Shown here piece after piece: positions 56,002 to 64,000 of a DNA stretch of 64,000 nt; position 1 is the first letter of the stretch; each line of letters begins with the position of its first letter. Source of the stretch: F1-60-MAGs149 sp037133755 (GTDB lineage Bacteria > Actinomycetota > Thermoleophilia > Gaiellales > F1-60-MAGs149); contig JBAXNN010000001.1 of NCBI GenBank assembly GCA_037133755.1, positions 62,001 to 126,000 of the forward strand, read 5' to 3'. Made by a program: the position numbers and the translations under genes. The notes below the pieces were generated by a model that was given only the letters and a program-made list of their open reading frames with translations, searched no databases and had not been told where the DNA came from.

Positions 56002-56534
56002 TAGGCCTGCGGACCTTCCGGATCGGTCGCCGTGACGACGTCGTACATGCCGAGCACGTGCTCCTCACCCTGAGCGGGCACGTCGTACGGATCGATCGCC
56101 TCGGACGGCGTGCGCAGCACGGGCTTCTCGAGCAGCATGCTCTTCGTGTAGACCAGCGCCTCGCGCGAGATCTCCGACAGCTCGAAGTCGTTGCCGAGGG
56201 TGATCGCATCGAACGGGCAGGCCAGTTCGCAGTAGCCGCAGAAGATGCAGCGCGCCATGTTGATCTCGTAGATGCGCGCGTGGCGCTCGCCGGCCGAGAC
56301 CCGGTTGTCCGGCGTGTTCTCGGCCGGGACGACACGGATGCAGTCGGACGGGCAGGCGGCGGCGCACAGCGAGCAGCCGACGCACTTCTCCAGGCCGTTG
56401 TCGTGGCGGTGCAGCTGATGCCGGCCACGGAAGCGCGGGTAGACCGGGCGCTTGTACTCGGGGTACTGCTGCGTCACCGGCTTGTGGAACAGGTGCCGGA
56501 ACGTGGTCGAGAAGCCCTTGACGGAATCAAGCAT
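56001..56534 (-). CDS. nuoI: NADH-quinone oxidoreductase subunit I
   Basis: 177 residues, ferredoxin-like. Two [4Fe-4S] motifs are complete: C51, C54, C57 with C61, and C96, C99, C102 with C106, binding clusters N6a and N6b on the path to quinone. Starts 10 nt after the nuoH stop. Confidence 0.97.
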   Translation of the reverse strand: MLDSVKGFSTTFRHLFHKPVTQQYPEYKRPVYPRFRGRHQLHRHDNGLEKCVGCSLCAAACPSDCIRVVPAENTPDNRVSAGERHARIYEINMARCIFCGYCELACPFDAITLGNDFELSEISREALVYTKSMLLEKPVLRTPSEAIDPYDVPAQGEEHVLGMYDVVTATDPEGPQA

Positions 56535-56544
56535 CCTCAGTCTC

Positions 56545-57531
56545 CTAGCGGTACGCCACGACTGCCGCGGTCAGCAGCAGGTTGAGGGTGGCCACGGGCA
56601 GCAGGACCTTCCAGCCCAGCTTCATCAACTGATCGAATCGCACGCGCGGCAGCGTGGCACGGATCCAGATCAGAACGAACAGGAAGGCGCCGATCTTGAT
56701 CAGCATCCACAGCGGACCCGGCAGATACGGACCGCTCGGACCGCCGAAGAACAGCACCGCGCCGAGCGCCGACAGCGTGATCGCGTTGACGAACTCGGCC
56801 GCGGCGAACATGGCGTAGCGCATGCCGCCGTACTCGGTGTGGTAGCCGGCGACGACCTCGCCGTCGGCCTCCGTCAGGTCGAACGGCGGGCGGTTCGACT
56901 CGGCGACGGCCGCGACGAAGAAGACCAGAAAGCCGAGGATCTGCGGGATGAAGTACCAGAGGTTGTCCTGCGCGTTCGAGATCGTGACGAACGACAGCGA
57001 GCTGGCCTGGATGATCACGCCGATCACGGCGAGGGTGAAGGCCACCTCGTAGGAAACGAGCTGCGCGATGGCGCGCATGCCGCCGAGCAGGGCGTACTTG
57101 GAGGACGACGCCCAGCCGCCGATCATCAGGCCGTAGAAGCCGAGCGAGCCGATCGCCGCGACGACGAGCAGCGAGACGCTGGTGTCGGCGATGTAGAGGT
57201 GGAACGTGTAGTCGGTGAACGGCAGCGTGGCCACGTTGCCGAACGGCATCAGGCCGAAGGCACCGAGCGCACACGCCATGGCGATCCACGGCGCGAAGAG
57301 GTACAGCTTCGGACGCGCGCCGTCCGGGATCATGTTCTCCTTCTGCAGCATCTTGCCGAGGTCGGCGATCGGCTGCATGAGGCCGTACGGGCCGACGCGG
57401 TTCGGGCCATAACGTGCCTGGAAGCGGCCGATCAACTTGCGCTCGACCCACGTCATAAACGCGAAGAAGACCATCAGGATGTTGATCAGCAAGAAGGCCT
57501 TGATGATCGTTGCGATGACGCCGTCGACCAT
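56545..57531 (-). CDS. nuoH: NADH-quinone oxidoreductase subunit H
   Basis: 328 residues with eight transmembrane segments; contributes to the quinone chamber. RFQARYGPNRVGPYGLMQPIAD and AESNRPPFDLTEADGEVVAGYHTEY are signatures. The ATG at 57531 is 5 nt after the nuoG stop; a frame extending upstream is the shadow of nuoG. Confidence 0.97.
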   Translation of the reverse strand: MVDGVIATIIKAFLLINILMVFFAFMTWVERKLIGRFQARYGPNRVGPYGLMQPIADLGKMLQKENMIPDGARPKLYLFAPWIAMACALGAFGLMPFGNVATLPFTDYTFHLYIADTSVSLLVVAAIGSLGFYGLMIGGWASSSKYALLGGMRAIAQLVSYEVAFTLAVIGVIIQASSLSFVTISNAQDNLWYFIPQILGFLVFFVAAVAESNRPPFDLTEADGEVVAGYHTEYGGMRYAMFAAAEFVNAITLSALGAVLFFGGPSGPYLPGPLWMLIKIGAFLFVLIWIRATLPRVRFDQLMKLGWKVLLPVATLNLLLTAAVVAYR

Positions 57532-57536
57532 GCCGG

Positions 57537-59930
57537 TTACGTGGCTCCCACGGTCGCGGAGGTGCCGGTGCCGGCGGCGCCGCTCCAGTTGATGCGAACG
57601 GTGCCCGGCAGCAGGCGGCGCGAGATGCGTGCCTCGCCGATGTGCTCGCCGGCGGCGTGGCGAACCGCGATCTGATCGCCGCGCTTGATCGCATGCTGCT
57701 GCGCGTCGGCGTGGCTGATCATCACCCACGCTGCGCGCTCGTGCGCGAGCGATGCGGTGCGAGAGACGGCGGCACCGCTCATCAGCGGGCGCGGCGCGAT
57801 CAGGCGCAGCTTGCCCTCGGCAGCGGCGGCCGGTGCGGTCGGTGCGGGCACGCCCTCCGGCGCCGAGGCGGCGGGACGCGTCGCATGCAGCTGGGCCTGC
57901 TCTCCGAGCTCCTTCCACGACAGACCGGCGAAGGACGGGCGCGTGGCGGCGAGCTGGTCGAATGCCTTGCCGGGGTTGCCCTGCGTGGTGATCGAGAGGA
58001 AGCCGGCGAGGCGACTCGTCCACTCGATCAGCGGTACGCCCGAGGCGGGCGCCAGCGACGGGCGGATGCGCTGGATGCGGCCCTCGAGATTGGTGATCGT
58101 GCCGTCGCGCTCGTGGTCGACATCGAGCGGCAGGACGAGCTGCGACTGCGACGTGACGCCGTTGGTGAACGGCGCGACGGACAGCACGAACTCGGTCTGC
58201 GCGAGCGCCATCTGCCAGCGCTCGCTGTCGGCGCTCTCCATGACCGGATCGGCGCCGACGAAGACGATCGCCGTGATATCGCCGGCCTCGAGGGCGGGCA
58301 GAATCTCATCCCAGCCGCCGACCAGTCCGACGGCGCGCTCGCCGCGCTCGTTGGCGCCGACGGGCAGCGGCACGACGCCGCCAGCAGTGCGGTCGAGGCC
58401 GAGCACCCACGCGAGCGCCTCGATCTCGGAAACAGCGACGGGGTCGGTGACCAGCAGGACGGGGCGCTGCGCGCCGACGAGCGTGCCAGCAAGCTCGCGG
58501 ATCTGCGCGACGTCAGCGCCGGCCAGCTGGGACAGCGTGTCGACCGAACCGGCGGCCTTGGCGTCGCTGCGGACGTTCTCGCCGCCGGCGTCGATCACCG
58601 CGGCGGTGAGTGCGGCGAGCATCGCGGAGCCGGCACCGGCGTGCGTGCGGATGAAGCTCTTGGCGTCGGCCTCGAGGCTCGACCCGCCGGGACCGACGAT
58701 CGCGAGATACGCACCGTCGCGGCGGGCCTTGCGGATGCGGAGTTCGACGGTGCCAGCGCGGTCGGCCGGCTCCTGGTCGCCGATCACGATGACGGCGTCG
58801 GCGGCATCAATCGACGCGAGCGGTGCGAGGTAGGCGTCGACGCGCTCCCACTCGGCAGCGGCGGCGATCGGCGCGGAGGCGGTGCGGGCGTTGAGATCGG
58901 CGGCGATGGTGGCCCAGGCTGCGGCCTCCTCGTTCGTCAGGTTGCCACCGGTGACGATCGCGACGGCGCCCTCGCCGACCGCGGCCGACTGATGGCGCAG
59001 GCGCTGTGCGGCGGTGCGCAGGGCGTCGTCCCACGCGGCGGGCTCGAGGCCTGCGAGCTCGCGCACCAGCGGCGTGGCGATGCGCTCGTCACGGGGCTCG
59101 TAGCGCGCAAAGCGGCCCTTGTCGCACAGCCAGCCTTCATCGACGCCCGGGTTATTGCGCGACAGGATGCGCTCGACCTTGTTCTCGCGCAGCGTCGACC
59201 ACGTGTTGCAGCCCGTCGCGCAGCCGGTACAGACCGTCGGCACGTTGACGATCTCCCACGGGCGCGCCTTGAAGCGGTACGCCGTCGGCAGCAGCGCGCC
59301 GACCGGGCAGAGCTCGGTGACGTTGCCCGAAAAGGCGTTGGTGTACGGCTGCTCGTTGAACGTCGCGATCACGCTCTGCGCCCCGCGCTCGCGCGCCACG
59401 AGCTCGCCGTCCTCGGCGACGTCGCTCGAGAAGCGCGTGCAGCGGTAACAGAGGATGCAGCGCTCGCGGTCGAGCACGATCGCGGGCGAGATCGGCAGCG
59501 GCTTCTCGTACGTGCGCTTCGGCAGCGTCATGCGCGAGTTGCCGGGGCCGTACTTGAACGTCAGGTCCTGCAGCGGGCACTCGCCGCCCTTGTCGCAGAC
59601 GGGGCAGTCGAGCGGGTGGTTGAGGAGCATGAACTCGAGCACCGCGTCCTGCGCCTCCTTCGCCTGCTCGGAGGTGCCGGCGGTCTTGACGACCATGCCG
59701 TCGCTGCACGACAGGGTGCAGGCCGCCTGGAGCTTCGGTGCGCCCTCGATCTCCACCAGGCACATGCGGCACGCGCCGATCGGCGGTCCGAGGCGCGGCT
59801 CGTAGCAGAACACCGGGATCTCGATACCGGCGTGCTCGGCAGCGGCAACGACCAGCGACATGCCCTTCGGCACCGTGATCTCGCGGCCGTCAACGGAGAG
59901 CGTGACGGTATCGACCTGCGTTGCGCTCAT
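57537..59930 (-). CDS. nuoG: NADH-quinone oxidoreductase subunit G
   Basis: 797 residues. The N-terminal ferredoxin domain binds [2Fe-2S] with C42, C54, C57 and C71. H104-C108-C111-C117 ligates N5, and C157, C160, C163 with C207 ligate N4. C233, C236, C240 and C268 form the extra N7 site. A molybdopterin-oxidoreductase-like domain follows, which lost its cofactor in complex I. The C-terminus is Ala/Pro-rich. Confidence 0.96.
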   Translation of the reverse strand: MSATQVDTVTLSVDGREITVPKGMSLVVAAAEHAGIEIPVFCYEPRLGPPIGACRMCLVEIEGAPKLQAACTLSCSDGMVVKTAGTSEQAKEAQDAVLEFMLLNHPLDCPVCDKGGECPLQDLTFKYGPGNSRMTLPKRTYEKPLPISPAIVLDRERCILCYRCTRFSSDVAEDGELVARERGAQSVIATFNEQPYTNAFSGNVTELCPVGALLPTAYRFKARPWEIVNVPTVCTGCATGCNTWSTLRENKVERILSRNNPGVDEGWLCDKGRFARYEPRDERIATPLVRELAGLEPAAWDDALRTAAQRLRHQSAAVGEGAVAIVTGGNLTNEEAAAWATIAADLNARTASAPIAAAAEWERVDAYLAPLASIDAADAVIVIGDQEPADRAGTVELRIRKARRDGAYLAIVGPGGSSLEADAKSFIRTHAGAGSAMLAALTAAVIDAGGENVRSDAKAAGSVDTLSQLAGADVAQIRELAGTLVGAQRPVLLVTDPVAVSEIEALAWVLGLDRTAGGVVPLPVGANERGERAVGLVGGWDEILPALEAGDITAIVFVGADPVMESADSERWQMALAQTEFVLSVAPFTNGVTSQSQLVLPLDVDHERDGTITNLEGRIQRIRPSLAPASGVPLIEWTSRLAGFLSITTQGNPGKAFDQLAATRPSFAGLSWKELGEQAQLHATRPAASAPEGVPAPTAPAAAAEGKLRLIAPRPLMSGAAVSRTASLAHERAAWVMISHADAQQHAIKRGDQIAVRHAAGEHIGEARISRRLLPGTVRINWSGAAGTGTSATVGAT

Positions 59931-61276
59931 CAGGCGTGCACCATCGGCAACGGTGCTCGCAACAGCGGCGGGTAGAGCTCGCTCATCGGGGCGTCATCGG
60001 GACACGAGCAGCGACCGAGGCGGCAGTGCTCCTCGAACTCGTGACGGAAGTTGTTGATGTGGCTGCGCACCGGCATCGCGCAGGCGTCGCCGAGCACGCA
60101 CAGGCAGTTGCCCTCGACGCGGTTGCAGATCTCAAGCAGCAGGTCGATCTCCTCGACCGTGCCGAGGCCGGCCTCCTGCTTGCGCAGCAGTTCGGTGATC
60201 CAGCGCGTGCCCTCGCGGCACGGCGTGCACTTGCCGCACGACTCGTGCATGTAGAACTCGGCGGTGCGCAGCGCGAAGCGCACCATGCAGGTGCGGTCGT
60301 CGACGACGATCACGGCGCCCGAGCCGGCCATCGAGCCGGCGGCGACGACGGCCTCGAAGGCGAGGCCCGTGTCGAGCTGATTCGGCATCAGGATCGGCAT
60401 CGAGGAGCCACCCGGCACGAAGGCCTTGAGCGTGCGTCCGGCGGGGAGTCCCCCACCCTTGCCCTCGATCAGATCGCGGTACGTCGCCGACAGCGGCATC
60501 TCGTAGTTGCCGGGGTTGTTGACGTGGCCCGACAGCGAGAACATCTTGGTGCCCGTCGACTGCTCGGTGCCCACGCCGGCGTAGGCGGCGCCGCCCATGC
60601 CGATGATGACTGGCACGGTCGCGACGGTCTCGACGTTGTTGAGCAGCGTCGGCTTCTTGAAGGCACCGGATACGGCGGGGAACGGCGGCTTCGCCGTCGG
60701 CTGGCCGCGCTCGCCGTTGAGCGAGGACAGCAGTGCCGTCTCCTCGCCGCAGATGTAGGCGCCGGCGCCACGATGGACGTAGACGTTGGCGACGTAATCG
60801 GTCCCCGGCAGCGGCGAGCCGATGTAGCCCTTCTCGCGCGCCTGGGTGATTGCGCCCTCGAGGATCGCGGCCTCCTTGGCGTACTCGCCGCGGATGTAGA
60901 TGTACGCGCCGGCCCCGCGGATCATCCACAGGTAGATGATGATCCCCTCGATCAGCATGTGCGGGTTGCGCAGGATGATCTCGCGGTCCTTAAAGGTGCC
61001 CGGCTCGGACTCGTCACCGTTGATCACGAGGTAGCGCTCGAGTCCCTGCGCCAGGAACGACGCCTTCTTGCCGGCGGGAAAGCCTGCGCCACCTCGGCCG
61101 CGCAGGTTCGACGCGATCATCTCGTCAACGAGCTGCTCGCTCGTCATGTCAAGCGACTTGCGCAGCGAGTCGTAGCCACCGTTGGCCTCGTACTCACTGA
61201 TCTCGCGACGGCTGCCCGCGAACGGCAGCAGCAGTGCGTTGGCATCGGGCTGGGCGAAGGTGGGTGCCTCAGGCAT
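59930..61276 (-). CDS. nuoF: NADH-quinone oxidoreductase subunit F
   Basis: 448 residues from the ATG at 61276; a GTG three codons earlier is an alternative. It binds NADH and FMN (GRGGAGFPAGK at 60-70, AYICGEETALL around 173-183) and cluster N3 (C347, C350, C353 and C393). It overlaps the end of nuoE by 8 nt and nuoG by one base. Confidence 0.97.
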   Translation of the reverse strand: MPEAPTFAQPDANALLLPFAGSRREISEYEANGGYDSLRKSLDMTSEQLVDEMIASNLRGRGGAGFPAGKKASFLAQGLERYLVINGDESEPGTFKDREIILRNPHMLIEGIIIYLWMIRGAGAYIYIRGEYAKEAAILEGAITQAREKGYIGSPLPGTDYVANVYVHRGAGAYICGEETALLSSLNGERGQPTAKPPFPAVSGAFKKPTLLNNVETVATVPVIIGMGGAAYAGVGTEQSTGTKMFSLSGHVNNPGNYEMPLSATYRDLIEGKGGGLPAGRTLKAFVPGGSSMPILMPNQLDTGLAFEAVVAAGSMAGSGAVIVVDDRTCMVRFALRTAEFYMHESCGKCTPCREGTRWITELLRKQEAGLGTVEEIDLLLEICNRVEGNCLCVLGDACAMPVRSHINNFRHEFEEHCRLGRCSCPDDAPMSELYPPLLRAPLPMVHA

Positions 61277-61760
61277 GGCTCTCACTCGGTCGGGAGGTGC
61301 TGCGTAGGCGCTCTAGGAGCGGTGCAACGTCCTCGATCTTGAAGTGCTCCTCGTACTCCTCGTCGACGGAGACGACGGGGCCCCAGCCGCAGCCGCCTAG
61401 GCACTCGACGCAGCGCAGCGTGAACCGGCCGTCCGCGCTTGTGCCAGGGGCCTTGACGTCGAGCTCGCGCTCAAACTCCCGCAACACCTTGTCGGCGCCG
61501 ATCATCGCGCAGGAGAGGTTCGTGCAGACCTCGACGACGTGCTCGCCGACGGGCTGGAGGAAGAACATGTCGTAGAAGGAGGCGACGGCGAGGCAGCGCG
61601 CGGGCGACAGGTCGAGCCCGTCGGCGACGGCCTCGAGGGCCTCCGGCGACAGCCAGCCGTAGTGCTCCTGCGCGTGGCGGAGCGCCGGCAGGATCGCGCT
61701 GCGGCGGTCCGGATACTTGGCGATCTCGCGCTGGATCTCGTCGTAGAGGGTGTCGCTCAT
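61269..61760 (-). CDS. nuoE: NADH-quinone oxidoreductase subunit E
   Basis: 163 residues, thioredoxin-like fold. C79, C84, C120 and C124 bind the [2Fe-2S] cluster N1a beside the FMN of NuoF. The helical N-terminus (YPDRRSAILPALRHAQEHYGWL, split at 17-38) is standard. Start overlaps the nuoD stop by one base. Confidence 0.97.
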   Translation of the reverse strand: MSDTLYDEIQREIAKYPDRRSAILPALRHAQEHYGWLSPEALEAVADGLDLSPARCLAVASFYDMFFLQPVGEHVVEVCTNLSCAMIGADKVLREFERELDVKAPGTSADGRFTLRCVECLGGCGWGPVVSVDEEYEEHFKIEDVAPLLERLRSTSRPSESHA

Positions 61761-63016
61761 CAGCGGTCCACATCTCCCAGGACGGGATCGATCGAGGCGA
61801 GGATCGCGATCAGGTCGGCGAGGTACACACCCTCACAGAGCTTCGCGAACGACTGCAGCAGCACGAAGGCGGGGCCGTGCAGGCGCACGCGCCACGGCTT
61901 GGCACTGCCGTCGGAGATCAGGTGGAAGCCGAACTCGCCACGGGCGGACTCGATCGGCGCATAGACCTCGCCGGCCGGTACCTCGAAGCCTTCCGTGACC
62001 AGCTTGAAGTGATGGATCAGCGACTCCATCGAGGTGTGCAGCTCGTGGCGCGGCGGCAGGGCGACCTTGCGGTCGTCGGTGATGACCGGACCCTCGGGCA
62101 GGCCATCGAGGGCCTTCTCGATCAGGTCGAGCGAGGCGCTCATCTCGTCGATACGCACGCGGAAGCGCGCGTCGACGTCGCCGGTCTCCTTGGTGACCGG
62201 CGTGTAGCCGAGCTCGCGGTAGCCGCCGTAGCCGCCGTTGGCGGAGCGCAGGTCGTACGGCACACCCGAGGCGCGCAGGTTCGGACCCGTCATGCCCATC
62301 TTGATCGCGAAGTCCGGCGACATCACGCCGACGCCGACGGTACGGGCGAGCCAGATCGGGTTGGCGCCGATCAGCTCGTAGTACTGATCGATCTGATCGC
62401 GCATGAAGGAGATCACCTCGCGGCAGCGCTTCTCGAAGCCCTTGGGCAGGTCCTCGGCGACGCCGCCGACCTGGCAGTAGCGCGGATGCATGCGGGCGCC
62501 GCAGGCCATCTCGAACAGGTCGAGCACCTCGTCGCGCGCACGGAAGCAGTAGAAGAGCAGGGCGATGCCGCCGAGGTCGACGGAGCCGGTGCCGAGGAAC
62601 ACGAGGTGCGAGTGCAGGCGCGCCAGCTCCTGGAAGATCACGCGGATCCACTCGGCGCGGCGCGGCACCTCGAGCTCCAGGGCCTTCTCCGTCGCCATGC
62701 AGAACGCGGTCTCGCCACTGAAGAAGGACAGGTAGTCCATGCGCGGCACGTACGGAATCGCCTTCCAGTACGTCTTCTGCTCGATGTTCTTCTCGATGCC
62801 AGTGTGGACGTACCCGACCTCGCACTTGACGCCGACGACGACCTCGCCGTCGAGCGTGGTGACCACGCGGAGCACGCCGTGCGTCGACGGGTGGTTCGGG
62901 CCGAGGTTGATCTCGAGCAGGTCCGGGTTGTCAGACGACGGCCAGAGCTCGGACGGCACGGGCTGCAGGATGTCCTGCTGCGGCCACACCACGGTCTTCT
63001 TCTCGGTCGCTGCCAC
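61760..63016 (-). CDS. nuoD: NADH-quinone oxidoreductase subunit D
   Basis: 418 residues, hydrogenase-like. NLGPNHPSTHGVLR with the quinone-site His and the GYVHTGIEK block are present. It forms the quinone-binding site with NuoB. One nucleotide follows the nuoC stop. Confidence 0.97.
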   Translation of the reverse strand: MAATEKKTVVWPQQDILQPVPSELWPSSDNPDLLEINLGPNHPSTHGVLRVVTTLDGEVVVGVKCEVGYVHTGIEKNIEQKTYWKAIPYVPRMDYLSFFSGETAFCMATEKALELEVPRRAEWIRVIFQELARLHSHLVFLGTGSVDLGGIALLFYCFRARDEVLDLFEMACGARMHPRYCQVGGVAEDLPKGFEKRCREVISFMRDQIDQYYELIGANPIWLARTVGVGVMSPDFAIKMGMTGPNLRASGVPYDLRSANGGYGGYRELGYTPVTKETGDVDARFRVRIDEMSASLDLIEKALDGLPEGPVITDDRKVALPPRHELHTSMESLIHHFKLVTEGFEVPAGEVYAPIESARGEFGFHLISDGSAKPWRVRLHGPAFVLLQSFAKLCEGVYLADLIAILASIDPVLGDVDR

Positions 63017-63017
63017 G

Positions 63018-63641
63018 TCAGACCTCGTCCGAGAACTGGACGGGCTCGCCGCCGACCGGGTAGTCCTTGCGCTGGGGATGGCCGCCCCAGTCCTCCGGCA
63101 TGATGATCCGGCGCAGGTTCGGATGGCCGGCGAAGTCGATGCCCATCATGTCGAAGCCTTCGCGCTCGTGAAAGTCGGCCGACGGATAGACCGGTACCAG
63201 GCTCGGCACGGACTCGCCCTCGTCGACCCACACGCGCACGCGCAGGCGGCGATGGTTGCCGTCGGTGACGGTCATCACCTTGGCGAACGTGGCCGAGACG
63301 CCGAAGCGCTTGGGGCCGGCGGGATCGGGGATGATGCGCTTGCCGGAGTGCGAGTCGCGGTTGATGTCGCGCCCATCGCCGCCCCAGTACCCGGCGACCT
63401 CGCCGGTGTAGCCGAGGTAATCGACGACGGTGACGTCGGACAGCAGGTCGTACTGCTCCTCGTCGCGGAGGAACGTACAGACCTCGATGTAGCGGTCGAT
63501 CGGCAGGTCGAGCGTGAGCTCGCCGCGGAACTCCACGCGGCGCTCGATCGCGTCGGCGCCAAGTGCGGCCTGAATGCGGTCGGCGGCGTCCGTGTCGAGC
63601 GCGCCCCACGTGGGCGAGTTGATCTGCAGCACGTCGCTCAC
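63018..63641 (-). CDS. nuoC: NADH-quinone oxidoreductase subunit C
   Basis: 207 residues from a GTG that overlaps the nuoB stop (GTGA). PSADFHEREGFDMMGIDFAGHPNLRRI is the family signature in the C-terminal part. It is a separate gene, not fused to nuoD. An earlier ATG at 63830 lies inside nuoB and is rejected. Confidence 0.96.
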   Translation of the reverse strand: MSDVLQINSPTWGALDTDAADRIQAALGADAIERRVEFRGELTLDLPIDRYIEVCTFLRDEEQYDLLSDVTVVDYLGYTGEVAGYWGGDGRDINRDSHSGKRIIPDPAGPKRFGVSATFAKVMTVTDGNHRRLRVRVWVDEGESVPSLVPVYPSADFHEREGFDMMGIDFAGHPNLRRIIMPEDWGGHPQRKDYPVGGEPVQFSDEV

Positions 63642-64000
63642 GACTGCGTCTCCTGCTGCTGCGAGGCAGACGGGATACCCGACTTGATGCGCTCCTGCAG
63701 GACCATCAGCCCCTCCATCACGGCCTCCGGCCGCGGCGGGCAGCCCGGCACGTAGACGTCGACGGGGACGATCTTGTCGACGCCCTGGAGCACGGCGTAG
63801 TTGGAAAACATGCCGCCGGTCGACGAGCACGCGCCCATCGCCATGACGTACTTGGGCTCGAGCATCTGTTCGTAGAGCTGGCGGATCGGCTCGGCCATCT
63901 TGTGCGAGACGCGACCGGAGACGATCATCAGGTCGGACTGGCGCGGCGTGGCGCGCACGACCTCGGAACCGAAGCGGGCGACGTCGTAGCGCGCCGAGGA
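63638..64000 (-). CDS. nuoB: NADH-quinone oxidoreductase subunit B, N-terminus cut by window edge
   Basis: 120 residues of the C-terminal part are visible. RYDVARFGSEVVRATPRQSDLMIVSG, GACSSTGG and VPGCPPRPEA are NuoB hallmarks, and the last two hold two of the cysteines for cluster N2. The start lies beyond the right edge, with nuoA expected upstream of it. Confidence 0.96.
   Translation of the reverse strand, partial: SSARYDVARFGSEVVRATPRQSDLMIVSGRVSHKMAEPIRQLYEQMLEPKYVMAMGACSSTGGMFSNYAVLQGVDKIVPVDVYVPGCPPRPEAVMEGLMVLQERIKSGIPSASQQQETQS

Noticed and set aside
57642..59975. A 777-codon plus-strand frame opposite nuoG
   Set aside because: It is the complementary shadow of nuoG, whose Fe-S ligands are all in place.

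Overview
The window is G+C-rich (roughly two thirds G+C by eye), densely packed chromosomal DNA with about 65 protein genes and one tRNA. The G+C level, the GTG/ATG start use, a tRNA gene without encoded CCA, lipobox and Tat-type export genes, a full 14-subunit type NDH-1 operon and many apparently leaderless genes point to an actinomycete-like bacterium. A deep lineage such as Thermoleophilia is my guess from gene content; no marker gene here proves it. No prophage, IS element, plasmid or CRISPR array was seen.

Left part (1-16 kb): a left-truncated DHA2-type MFS exporter, tRNA-Lys(CTT), an orphan secreted protein, and a leftward operon tatA-tatA-tatC-amidohydrolase-TPR protein ending in a strong hairpin. 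A small membrane protein and a PfkB kinase meet a divergent histidine ammonia-lyase homologue head-on. Next comes a tightly overlapped rightward operon, ccmA-ccmB-ccmC-ccmD-hemC-cobA/hemD, which joins System I haem export to tetrapyrrole synthesis. A second MFS protein and two DUF2269-like membrane proteins follow.

Middle (16-32 kb): an ABC-F ATPase, a holin-like and a DUF3618-like small membrane protein, then a surface-polysaccharide region. This holds a Wzy/ligase-type protein, GT2, a phosphoglycosyl transferase, an ATP-grasp enzyme and a KAS III-like enzyme (the last four overlapped or coupled), creatininase-family and PanE-like enzymes, GT4, Wzz, UDP-xylose synthase and a second, long phosphoglycosyl transferase.

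Right-centre (32-50 kb): housekeeping and accessory genes (FabF, M42 peptidase, cyclophilin lipoprotein, TerC, MMPL with TetR, C26 hydrolase, KatG, MBL hydrolase, NadE, OB/HD-like protein, DUF1015, Mrp, DUF1028, UPF0173 hydrolase). Right end (50-64 kb): nuoN to nuoB on the minus strand in the standard gene order, with nuoB cut by the window edge.

Three structural themes stand out. First, at least 18 genes or operon heads have a TAnnnT hexamer exactly 6-7 nt before the start codon and no Shine-Dalgarno sequence, the arrangement of leaderless mRNAs; four of these hexamers begin with the TAG stop codon of the preceding gene, and one divergent pair has overlapping -10 boxes. Second, many of the longer gaps hold palindromic elements of at least three sequence families, including a 37-40 bp perfect inverted repeat present twice with a compensating base-pair change. 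Third, convergent gene pairs either interlock at a shared CTAG/CTAA stop or are separated by a hairpin or palindromic element.
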